Shown here one piece after another: positions 57,501-64,000 of a stretch of 64,000 nucleotides of DNA (position 1 is its first letter; the number at the start of each line of letters is the position of its first letter). Below the pieces are notes generated by a model, which searched no databases, had not been told where the DNA came from, and was given only the letters and a program-made list of their open reading frames with translations. The position numbers were made by a program, and so were the translations under genes. This DNA is from Ardenticatenaceae bacterium. GTDB taxonomy: Bacteria > Chloroflexota > Anaerolineae > Promineifilales > Promineifilaceae. The stretch spans positions 930,001 through 994,000 of the forward strand of contig JACKCB010000002.1 in the NCBI GenBank assembly GCA_020634235.1, written 5' to 3'.

Positions 57501-57894
57501 CATGGGCATAGCCCAGGGCATCGGCGGCCTGGGCGATGAGGAAGAGGGTCTCGCTGAGCTTGATGACCTGTTCGCGCTTGATGAGCTGCTTGATGTAGGC
57601 GCCCATGCCCATGCCCGGCACATACTCCATCACAATGTAAAGCAGGCCCTGCTTGCTGTCGAAGTTGTAGACGGTGACAATCGACGGGTGGTTGAGCCGG
57701 GCGGCGGCCTGGGCTTCTTGCATGAAGCGTTGTTGGAACTCTGGCTGGTTGGCGAACTGCCGGTGCATGATTTTGAGGGCCACCGGCCGGGCCAGGGTCA
57801 GGTCGGTGGCGCGGTAGACCGCCCCCATGCCGCCCTCGCCTAGTAGGGATTCAATGCGATACTGCTCAATTTGTCGTCCGATTAATGTATCCAT
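54577..57894 (-). CDS. Transmembrane Ser/Thr kinase with FHA domain and TolB-like propeller
   Basis: 1105 residues. The kinase domain spans about 1-270: glycine loop LGEGGMGAVYRATD, ALKIM lysine, HRDVKPDNILI, VTDFGLAKL, and activation segment GTLPYMSPEQC. An FHA domain (about 350-415, LTLGRSETCDIVLSATGISRQHLRL) follows, then Ig-like domains, one transmembrane helix (LPGWLLPLAAILLLLCCGG) and a Thr/Pro linker. The C-terminus has six TolB-type propeller blades of about 41 residues (WSPDGTRIAFVSNRDGNNEI). Kinase and Ig-like regions should be cytoplasmic, the propeller extracytoplasmic and probably sensory. The propeller genes appear as tandem DNA repeats across 54600-55380. Confidence 0.95.
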   Translation of the reverse strand: MDTLIGRQIEQYRIESLLGEGGMGAVYRATDLTLARPVALKIMHRQFANQPEFQQRFMQEAQAAARLNHPSIVTVYNFDSKQGLLYIVMEYVPGMGMGAYIKQLIKREQVIKLSETLFLIAQAADALGYAHESGVVHRDVKPDNILIKRLTQPERPGEPPLRVKVTDFGLAKLITGGMHTATGTFMGTLPYMSPEQCLGRPLDGRSDIYSLGVMLYQLATGQLPFDIKSPTDAVVKHMQETPPPPETVRPGLPSAVVQIINRAMSKKSAERYQAAGEMALALRQAMNALTDADVTRFAPPQAVVSLVTQLQPLAPDAAPPSRLDAPAPPAGADQLLVSQPNQPTQTYSLNLPSLTLGRSETCDIVLSATGISRQHLRLEQTASGWAVVDLGSTNGSLLDGARLQPGIVTPWSPDQTVRAGPYFLRWQPATTLLSATGVAGVGAMAAAGAAAIGPTAQDDVPAGATLMRSSSGQLSVVVQPTSLELAPGERASVRVEVTNLGSSVDNYRLHIEGVPPEWVNLPQEPIRLTPGARGLLPIAIQLPPGSAANAGRYRFRLVVVSAANQQERAAISGDLNITPFVQFTAALEPDRLAGAGMCRVTVHNQGNAAAAFTVTSQSSSGDLLIDRPQETLRVPPGKSAALDLNLTPQQRPLLGGKKSVPFQVTVTPAGGSPQTIPGQMTIAPTLPGWLLPLAAILLLLCCGGSLLAYAFWPDGGNADATRIATELTSIALTGAPTVTDPVAAQQTALAAQATFDAATSIALTVLPLLTPSNTPTITPETPSPTPTDIPTGVPSDTPVPPTETPTPEPATLTPTPTETPTETPTATPTVTATPVGGGSGQIAYATDLTGNFEIFLMNADGTGQVNLTNHPDTDWTPTWSPDGQRIAFLTNRDGDNEIYAMNADGTNQVNLTNNPATDFEPAWSPDGERILFASDRDGSIDIYVMQANGAFPLRLTDDPDNDFGAAWSPDGTRIAFVSYRDGNGEVYVMNVDGSGQTRLTNNATDDFDPVWSPDGTRIAFVSNRDGNNEIYVMNANGTSQTRLTNSAADERNPVWSPDNLWLAFHADRDGDNEIYIMRSDGSGVTQVTNDTSDNRYPAWRPALPF

Positions 57895-57955
57895 GTGGTT
57901 GGTGCCAATGTGTTAAGTCTGTAGGGTAGCTAAGGTCTGGTTCGGCAGCGGCCGG

Positions 57956-58975
57956 CTAGCCGGCGAAGGTGAGCACGTAGGTGGTGTGGGCTGGCTTGTG
58001 GGTGTCGATGATGTTTTCGACAATCTCGCGCTTGAAGGCTTCTTCGGCCACGGGCAGACGCACGGAGAAGGTGAGGGGTTCCAGGTTGGGCGCTTCGTCG
58101 TCAATTTCGGGGTCCCGGCCGGTGTAGATGGCCAGGGTGCGGGCCAGCGCCCAACGCGTACCGCGCCGGGCGTAAATCTGGTGTGCCTCTTGCAGGAAGG
58201 TGCGGCGCTTCGCTTCGCTCCAGGAGTCGTCGAACATGATGACGAACCAGTTGGCCAGCCAGGGCAGGAAATCGTTGGGGCTGGTGCGCGGGTCCATGTA
58301 GAGGTCGAAGTTGTCGACGGTCCATTCCATGGGCATGAGAATGGCTTCAAAGAGGGCCATGAAGCGGCTCATGAAGTCGCTGTGGTAGATGGGGGGCAGG
58401 TATTCTAGCAGGCGGCGGCTGTAGCGGTCCAGGCCGGGCGGGATGGGCAGCAGGTCGCCGTCGTCTGCGGTGGGTTCGAGGATGGGGACGGGGGGCGGTG
58501 GGGGGGGCGCCCCGGCCGGGAGGCGGGTTTGTGTCTCAGTGGCCGGCGCTGGGGGTGGTGCCTCGGCCGGGACGGGAGCCTGGTCGGCAGCGGCCAGGGG
58601 TGGCGCGGGGGCGACAGCGCCGGCCACGTCCTCGGCGGCAACCGGTTCTTCGTCCTGGGTGGGTGGCTCCGCCAGTTCAAAGCGCAGTTGATAGGGGCCA
58701 ATTTCCACCAGGTCGCCGTGCTGCAGCAGGACGGACACATTGGGCGTCAGCAGGTCGTGGTTGAGCAGTGTGCCGTTGGAGCTGCCCAGATCGACGATCT
58801 GGCAGCCGGTCTCATCGCAAACGATGCGGGCATGTTCGCGAGAAACGAGCGGGCTGGGCAGCGGCACCTCGTTGCCGGATTGGCGGCCCAGCGTATAGCG
58901 CCCGAACCCTATGGCCACGACCCCGGAGAGGTCCGGCCCGGTAAGAATCAGTTTTGCAGTGGGTTGGTCGGCCAT
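57956..58975 (-). CDS. FHA-domain protein fused to a contractile-phage tail protein I-like domain
   Basis: 339 residues. FHA core at about 10-95 (GFGRYTLGRQSGNEVPLPSP, LVSREHARIV, DLGSSNGTLLNHDLL). A Pro/Ala linker follows (EAPPPAPATETQTRLPAG). The C-terminal region (about 190-339) begins LLEYLPPIYHSDFMSRFMAL, continues PNDFLPWLANWFVIMFDDSW and LQEAHQIYARRGTRWALART, and ends YVLTFAG; this is the pattern of tail protein domains found in contractile injection systems. FHA binds phosphothreonine, so a kinase next door could control it. No other tail genes are in the window. The gene sits between two kinase genes on the same strand. Confidence 0.85.
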   Translation of the reverse strand: MADQPTAKLILTGPDLSGVVAIGFGRYTLGRQSGNEVPLPSPLVSREHARIVCDETGCQIVDLGSSNGTLLNHDLLTPNVSVLLQHGDLVEIGPYQLRFELAEPPTQDEEPVAAEDVAGAVAPAPPLAAADQAPVPAEAPPPAPATETQTRLPAGAPPPPPPVPILEPTADDGDLLPIPPGLDRYSRRLLEYLPPIYHSDFMSRFMALFEAILMPMEWTVDNFDLYMDPRTSPNDFLPWLANWFVIMFDDSWSEAKRRTFLQEAHQIYARRGTRWALARTLAIYTGRDPEIDDEAPNLEPLTFSVRLPVAEEAFKREIVENIIDTHKPAHTTYVLTFAG

Positions 58976-59081
58976 CAGATACGCTCCTGTATGAAAACGG
59001 TACGCGGCTTACGTGGCTACGGCGAATGGGCGCGGCTGAAACAACTGTTTTGCCGCCTGGCAGTCCTTGTTTTGTGCGGCG

Positions 59082-61190
59082 TTAGCGCCGGCCGTAGCAG
59101 GTATTGAACACCCCGGCCGGGGACCAATAGCTCCAGTCGCCCTCCACAGTAAAGCCATCTTGCAGCACAACGGCACCATTGACCTGTATTGTGACCTCCC
59201 ATTGGCCAGAACGCAAGCCATCCGGCTCGGTGATGGGCACCAGGTCCTGGCCGCTGGCCGGTCCGGGCCAGATGCACTGGTAGCGCACCCACTCTTCGCC
59301 CCGGTTGCGCCAGAAGCGCACATAGTCCGCGCCGGCCGGGAAGTTCTCGTAGGTCCAGCGAATATACACCTGGGTGGTCCCGGCCGGGAAGCTGCGCGCA
59401 GCGTTACTGCCGTCGGCCAGGCATTCGGTGGGACAGAAGTAGATTTGCGTTACCCGGGGCACGGCTGGCGTCATGCTGGGCGGCACGGGGGTGGCCGTGG
59501 GCGGCGACGGCAGGGTGGCCGTGGGTGGGGTGAGGGGCGTTGGCGGCGCCGGCTGCGTGGGGGTGCTGCTCGGGTTAGGCGGGGCGGTGGGTGAGGGGGT
59601 AGGCGAAGGGGTTGGGGTGGTGGTGGCCAGCCAGGCCAGCCCAAAACCAGGTCCCGGCCGGGCGATGGCCAGGAGAACGGCCGCGGCCAGGCAGAGCAGC
59701 AGGGCCAACCCCGCCAGCAGACCCAGCCAGAGCGGGAAGCGGCGTGATGGCCCGGCCGGGGACAGCGGGGGCGGGCTGGCCGCGAGTGGCGGCTTGAACG
59801 CCGGTGGCGTCCCGGCCGGGGCCGGCGTGGCGGCCAATGGATAGGGCGTCACCTGGTCCAGGAGAGCGTCCGGCAGCAGGGCGGTAGCGTTTTCATTTTC
59901 AGCGGGGGCGCTGCGCCATTGCAGGGCGAAGGAACCCACGCGCAGCACCTGGCCGGGCGGCCAGTTGGTGGCGATGTGCGGCGTCAGCAGCTGCCCTTCC
60001 AGGAAGGTGCCGTTGGTACTGGCCAGGTCGGTCACCAGCCAGCCAGCGGTGCTGCGCGACAGGCGGACGTGATGGCGGGAGACGCCCTCGCCGGTCAGGA
60101 CGATCTCGTTGCCGGCGGTGCGGCCCACGGTCATCTGCGGTTGGCTGAGGCTGAGGGCACGGGGCGCGGCGCCGGGCTGGTTGATGAGGAGTTGGTCGCC
60201 CCCGGCCGGGAAGGGCAAATCGGGAGCGCTGGGGCCGGGTGGCGCGGCTTCTGTCCCGGCCGGGAGCAGGTCGGTGACCACGCTGGCCATCATTTCCGGC
60301 GGGGCAAAGCGGGTGACATCGGCATCGGTCAGGCGTTGGGTGGCCTGGCGCAGGGCAGCGGCCATGTCGCCGGCCTGCCGGTAGCGCGCAACTGCTTCTT
60401 TGGCCAGGGCGGTTTGGATGATGACTTCGATGGTGGGCGGCAGTCCCGGCCGGACGTCGCGTGGCGGCGGGGGGGATTCGTGCAGGTGCTTTAGCACGGC
60501 GTCGGTGGGGGATTGGATGTTGAAGGGTAACCGGCCGGTGGCCAACTGATAGAGCACCACCCCCAGGGCATAAATGTCTGACCGGCCATCCAGCTCTTGC
60601 CCCAGGCATTGCTCCGGTGACATGTAGGGCAGCGTGCCCATGAAGGAGCCGGTGGCGGTTTGCAGCCCACCTTCCAACAGCTTGGCCAGGCCGAAATCGG
60701 TGACCATGGCCTGCACCGGCAGCGGACCTGGCGCTTCTAGCTGCTGCAACAGGATGTTGTCGGGCTTGATGTCGCGGTGCACCACTCCGTGGCGGTGAGC
60801 GTAATCCAGGGCGTCGGCCACCTGGGCCAGCAGCAGCAGGCTCTCGTTGAGGCGGATGACTTTGCCGCCAGCCTGCACGCGGGCGATGAAGGCCCCCAGG
60901 CTGGCCCCGGCCACGTAGGCCATGACCATGTAGAGCTGGCTGCCGGTGAGGGCGAAGTGGTAGATGGGAACGATGGCGGGGTGGTTGAGCCGGGCGGCGG
61001 CCCGCGCCTCTTGCATGAAGCGCTGCTGGAATTTGGGCTGGGCGGCCAGGTGGGGGTGCATCAGCTTGAGGGCGACCGGCCGGTCCAGGTGAACGTCACG
61101 GGCGCGATAGACTGCGCCCATGCCACCTTCGCCGAGCAGGGCTTCGATGCGGTAGTTGTCAATTTGCTGGCCAATGAGTGAGCTTGCCAT
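59082..61190 (-). CDS. Transmembrane Ser/Thr kinase with FHA domain
   Basis: 702 residues, paralogous in its first half to the kinase at 54577. Kinase landmarks are LGEGGMGAVYRARDVHLDRP, VALKLM, HRDIKPDNILL, VTDFGLAKL and GTLPYMSPEQC; the FHA domain is at about 335-410 (MTVGRTAGNEIVLTGEG, VSRHHVRLSRSTAGWLVTDL). A transmembrane helix (FPLWLGLLAGLALLLCLAAA), Thr/Pro-rich linker and a cysteine-containing extracytoplasmic domain (QIYFCPTECLADGS, VEGDWSYWSPAGVFNTCYG) follow. The domain has no blades, so input differs from that of the other kinase. Gap to the FHA-tail gene is 106 bases. Confidence 0.95.
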   Translation of the reverse strand: MASSLIGQQIDNYRIEALLGEGGMGAVYRARDVHLDRPVALKLMHPHLAAQPKFQQRFMQEARAAARLNHPAIVPIYHFALTGSQLYMVMAYVAGASLGAFIARVQAGGKVIRLNESLLLLAQVADALDYAHRHGVVHRDIKPDNILLQQLEAPGPLPVQAMVTDFGLAKLLEGGLQTATGSFMGTLPYMSPEQCLGQELDGRSDIYALGVVLYQLATGRLPFNIQSPTDAVLKHLHESPPPPRDVRPGLPPTIEVIIQTALAKEAVARYRQAGDMAAALRQATQRLTDADVTRFAPPEMMASVVTDLLPAGTEAAPPGPSAPDLPFPAGGDQLLINQPGAAPRALSLSQPQMTVGRTAGNEIVLTGEGVSRHHVRLSRSTAGWLVTDLASTNGTFLEGQLLTPHIATNWPPGQVLRVGSFALQWRSAPAENENATALLPDALLDQVTPYPLAATPAPAGTPPAFKPPLAASPPPLSPAGPSRRFPLWLGLLAGLALLLCLAAAVLLAIARPGPGFGLAWLATTTPTPSPTPSPTAPPNPSSTPTQPAPPTPLTPPTATLPSPPTATPVPPSMTPAVPRVTQIYFCPTECLADGSNAARSFPAGTTQVYIRWTYENFPAGADYVRFWRNRGEEWVRYQCIWPGPASGQDLVPITEPDGLRSGQWEVTIQVNGAVVLQDGFTVEGDWSYWSPAGVFNTCYGRR

Positions 61191-61315
61191 GCGGTTATTG
61201 TAACGGATAGGTGGGCTATGGGAAACTGATCAGGCTAATTTGCCTGTGCAGGTATTAAACGACAGGGGGGGTGGTTTTTTGAACCCGGCCGGGGTAGGGA
61301 CGGGTGGCGGGGGCG

Positions 61316-63523
61316 TCAGGCCGTGTCCAGGCTGGCGACGACGGTGTCCCAGCGGAAGGTGCGCACCTGCTCTGGTTGGCTAAAAAAGTACTCTTCCAGG
61401 TAGGGTTCAATCTCCATTTGCCAGATGTCGGCCAGTTCGGCGGCCAGCCCCGGCCGGAGGAAGAAGCTGACGCCCACGGCGTAGTGGGGATCGTCGATGG
61501 CGGCATTCAGCCGTTGCAGCAGGCGGATGAGCGGCTCCACCGGATAGCCGGTCTGGTGGCGTTGGTGGTAGTGGCGCAGCACATCGTAGTTGGGCGGCAG
61601 GGAGATGAAGGCAAAGCGACGACGCAGGGCGTGGTCCACCAGGGCAATGGAGCGGTCGGCGGTGTTCATGGTGGCCAGCAGGCGCACATTGGCGGGGATG
61701 CGCAGGGTGCCACCGCCGGCCAGGGGAATGGCCTGGTCGCGGTATTCCAGGAGGTACATTAGCTCGCCAAAGACGCGGGCCAGGTTGGCGCGGTTGAGTT
61801 CGTCGAGGATGAGGACGCAGGTGTCGCGCTTTTGGGCGGCCTGCTGGCAGAATTGCAGGAACCGGCCGGGGAGCATCTGGTAGTGCAGGCGGCCGGCCTC
61901 GTCCGTTTGCGGGCGGATACCCTGCAGGAAATCTTCGTAGGCGTAGGCGGGGTGGAACTGCACCAGGTCGATAAAACCATCGCCGCCGCCCACCAGGTGC
62001 CGGGCCAGGTGGCGGGCCAGGTAGGTTTTGCCGGTGCCGGGCGGGCCGTAGAAGACGGCCTGCCCCTTGCGGTGGATGGCACGCACCCAGCGGGCCAGGT
62101 CGGCTTCGCTGAAGCCGGTCTCGGCGGCGCAGGTGGGCAGGTCATAGGCAGGGTTTGGGTCAGGCTGGCCGGTGCTGATGGCAGCGGTCTTTGGCTGTGG
62201 GTCTTGCAGCGCGGGCGCTTCGCCCATTACTGCTGGCCAATCGCCGGTCAGGATTTCGGTAAAGAGCGCTTGTTGGTGGGCACGGCGGTAGGGACTGGCA
62301 GACCAATCCTTGAATAGTCTGGCCAGGTAGGCCAGGGAAGGGACGAGAATGGGTTTAATGGTGGCCAATTCGCCAAGGACGAAGTTGTGGTAAATACAGA
62401 TTGGCGGGCCGTCGCTGTCGAGGCGATCTGAGAATGGTTCTGACTTGTGGTGTGTTTGGGCCAGTCCTCGTTCATCGGCGAGGGCTTCAATGAGCGAGAC
62501 GTTAAACGCCAGTAAACCATCTCTGTTGACTACATCTAACACGAGCCAGTTACCGAAGCTCAGGCGCAGCAGCCGGCCGTCATACTGGACAGGTTGGGAC
62601 AGGGTGTATCGGGGGTCGTCTGTACCGCTGGTTCCAAGCCTGGCCAGTACCCACTTGAGTAGGCCAAGAGTCCAGGCGGCCTGTTCGGGGGTAGGAAAGA
62701 GCTTGTGCAGCCCGGCCGGGATCGCAGCTGGATATTCGTTCAAGGGGACACTATCGCGGTTATCCATCGGTTCGTACTCCCTGAGAGTGTGCTGTCGAGA
62801 TTCCATGTCGTAAATAGTTGGCGGCACGTCCAGGGCCACCTGGGCTTCGGCGGTGAGCCGGCCGGTGCGGGCCTTGCCCTCCTGGGCACAAACCCAGATG
62901 AAGCTTTGCAGGTCCACCATGTCGTGGGGGCGGTAGGGGGCCAGGGCGTTGCGCAGCAAGGCAACCTGCTGGCTTATGGTGTGGTAGGCGGCGGCGGTGG
63001 GGGTGGGGGGCAACCCGGCCGGGAGCCCCATAAACTGCAAGAACCAGTCTGTGGTACGCGGCTTCACAAACATTTCGCGGTCGGGGTGGGTGATAAACAA
63101 GAAATAGGTGGGGAAGGTCCACTTAACCGGCAGCGCCTGGCCGGCGGCAAAGCGCACAAAGTTGTCCAGCCGCGCCGCGGCCGGCTCCGGGCCATAGAGC
63201 AGCCGCTGCATCTGGTGGGCAAAGGCGGCCTTGTCCAGGTGGGGCTGGTAGAGCAGGCTGAGATCGCCTTTGTGCGGCGTGCGCAGGTAGAGCAAGTTGT
63301 TGTCCTTGCCCAGCCTTTCCAGCCGCGCCAGCAGTTCGTCGTAGGCCCATTCGGCCAGCAGGCGGCGCACCTCCGCCTCGCTGAGCAGGTCGCGGGCGCG
63401 GGCGATGGTGGCCTGCTTGTAGGTGATTTCATCGGCCACGAAGGGGGGATGGTCGAAGCCATCCCAGTTGGGATAGCGCCGGCGCACCAGGCCAATCAGG
63501 TCGTCAAGCGGCCAGTGGGTCAT
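61316..63523 (-). CDS. McrB-like AAA+ ATPase
   Basis: 735 residues. The C-terminal half has a McrB-type AAA core: Walker A FYGPPGTGKTYLARHLARHL, QFHPAYAYEDFLQGIRPQ, Walker B CVLILDELNRANLARVFGEL, the MNTADRSIALVDHALRRRFA sensor block. The N-terminal half (about 1-430) is a large domain unlike the DNA-binding part of classic McrB and contains a WLVLDVVNRDGLLAFNVS segment. No mcrC nuclease is adjacent. Its start overlaps the phosphatase stop by four bases (ATGA), so it is coupled to a signalling gene rather than to a restriction partner. Confidence 0.9.
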   Translation of the reverse strand: MTHWPLDDLIGLVRRRYPNWDGFDHPPFVADEITYKQATIARARDLLSEAEVRRLLAEWAYDELLARLERLGKDNNLLYLRTPHKGDLSLLYQPHLDKAAFAHQMQRLLYGPEPAAARLDNFVRFAAGQALPVKWTFPTYFLFITHPDREMFVKPRTTDWFLQFMGLPAGLPPTPTAAAYHTISQQVALLRNALAPYRPHDMVDLQSFIWVCAQEGKARTGRLTAEAQVALDVPPTIYDMESRQHTLREYEPMDNRDSVPLNEYPAAIPAGLHKLFPTPEQAAWTLGLLKWVLARLGTSGTDDPRYTLSQPVQYDGRLLRLSFGNWLVLDVVNRDGLLAFNVSLIEALADERGLAQTHHKSEPFSDRLDSDGPPICIYHNFVLGELATIKPILVPSLAYLARLFKDWSASPYRRAHQQALFTEILTGDWPAVMGEAPALQDPQPKTAAISTGQPDPNPAYDLPTCAAETGFSEADLARWVRAIHRKGQAVFYGPPGTGKTYLARHLARHLVGGGDGFIDLVQFHPAYAYEDFLQGIRPQTDEAGRLHYQMLPGRFLQFCQQAAQKRDTCVLILDELNRANLARVFGELMYLLEYRDQAIPLAGGGTLRIPANVRLLATMNTADRSIALVDHALRRRFAFISLPPNYDVLRHYHQRHQTGYPVEPLIRLLQRLNAAIDDPHYAVGVSFFLRPGLAAELADIWQMEIEPYLEEYFFSQPEQVRTFRWDTVVASLDTA

Positions 63524-64000
63524 GCCGCACGCTCCCGGCGCACAACCAGCAGGGTGATGTCGTCGGACTGGGGTTCCGCGCCGACAAATTCGGCCACGGC
63601 ATCCTGGATGGCCCGGCTAAGTTCGTCTGCCCCCCGGCCGGGATCATGCCTGACCACCGCCGCCAGCCGTGCCTCGCCAAAGAGCGCTTTGTCCGCACTG
63701 CGCGCTTCGGTCACGCCGTCGGTGTAAACCACCAGCAGGTCGCCGGGCGCAACCGGGAGTTCGGCGGTGTGCCAGGTCATGCCGGGGAACATGCCCAGGG
63801 GGATGCCGGTGTGGGGCAGGGGGGTGATGGTCCCGGCCGGGGGGGCGGCTACGAGCAGGGCCGGGTTGTGGCCACCGTTGGCATAGGTCAGGCGCTGGCC
63901 GTCGGCCTCGAGGATGCCGTAGAAAAGGGTGACAAACTGCTCGGCGTCGGTGTCGGCCAGAATACGTTCGTTGGCTTCGGCCAGGACCCGGGCCGGGTCG
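63520..64000 (-). CDS. SpoIIE/PP2C-type phosphatase (N-terminus beyond window)
   Basis: C-terminal 159 residues visible, in frame to the window edge: LAEANERILADTDAEQFVTL, FYGILEADGQRLTYANGGHN, then GDLLVVYTDGVTEARSADKA and AEPQSDDITLLVVRRERAA. The GHN and YTDGVTEA blocks with the final DDIT motif are the metal-site and signature of SpoIIE-type PP2C phosphatases that reverse Ser/Thr phosphorylation. It forms the upstream member of the kinase island and its stop overlaps the McrB-like start. Confidence 0.95.
   Translation of the reverse strand, partial: DPARVLAEANERILADTDAEQFVTLFYGILEADGQRLTYANGGHNPALLVAAPPAGTITPLPHTGIPLGMFPGMTWHTAELPVAPGDLLVVYTDGVTEARSADKALFGEARLAAVVRHDPGRGADELSRAIQDAVAEFVGAEPQSDDITLLVVRRERAA

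Noticed and set aside
57956..58975. Complete contractile injection system or prophage
   Set aside because: Only one tail-like domain is present; there is no sheath, tube, baseplate or terminase gene in the window.
61316..63523. Classic McrBC restriction system
   Set aside because: No mcrC-like nuclease follows, and the N-terminal half does not resemble the McrB DNA-binding domain; the gene is coupled to a phosphatase.

Overview
The window looks like a chromosomal segment of a GC-rich member of the Chloroflexota (Anaerolineae-like). This is inferred from gene content: large FHA-bearing Ser/Thr kinases, TolB-type propellers, Thr/Pro-rich linkers, a DnaE2/ImuA/ImuB mutasome and a Gram-positive-type LexA box. 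No rRNA gene is present to settle the taxonomy. All readings were made by eye from the sequence; no searches were run.

Layout. 1-2.7 kb: end of rplA, an L10-type leader with attenuator, rplJ, rplL, then maf. 2.8-4.7 kb: two TPR/membrane proteins. 4.8-12.6 kb (minus strand): an Lrp/AsnC regulator, a PLP aminotransferase, HPPD, homogentisate dioxygenase, a flavin-reductase-like protein and aconitase, which together form a tyrosine-catabolic block feeding the TCA cycle. 12.7-17.7 kb (minus): an HD hydrolase, DnaE2 and a secreted protein. 17.9-26.8 kb: an AhpD-like protein, small membrane proteins, an SLC13-type transporter with four RCK_C domains, a DUF983 protein, a membrane glycosyltransferase-like protein and a YyaL/DUF255 thioredoxin-domain protein. 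26.8 kb: tRNA-Lys(CTT). 27-34 kb: a DUF389 protein with extra domains, then a MoxR-DUF58-transglutaminase operon. 34.4-35.6 kb: a receiver-ParA fusion.

35.9-42.5 kb is a type III-like restriction-modification island. A REP-associated transposase sits between res and mod, REP-like hairpins flank it, and mod carries four single-base frameshifts at its target-recognition region. 42.7-46.0 kb holds trpB plus a broken second copy, with an IS110-like transposase tail at the junction. 46.0-48.3 kb is imuA-imuB-DUF6504 behind a LexA box; the polymerase partner DnaE2 lies about 30 kb away. 48.6-54.3 kb: a lipoprotein with PPC-like domains and a MacB/FtsX-type ABC transporter. 54.5-64 kb is a phospho-signalling island on the minus strand: a SpoIIE/PP2C phosphatase, a McrB-like AAA protein, two FHA-bearing transmembrane kinases, and an FHA protein fused to a contractile-phage tail domain.

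The most striking global signal is a highly iterated 10-bp palindrome, CCCGGCCGGG. It is scattered through genes and spacers at far above chance frequency, is usually read as Pro-Ala-Gly, and is nearly missing from the restriction-modification island, trpB and the ribosomal genes. It behaves like a Chloroflexota counterpart of cyanobacterial HIP1.
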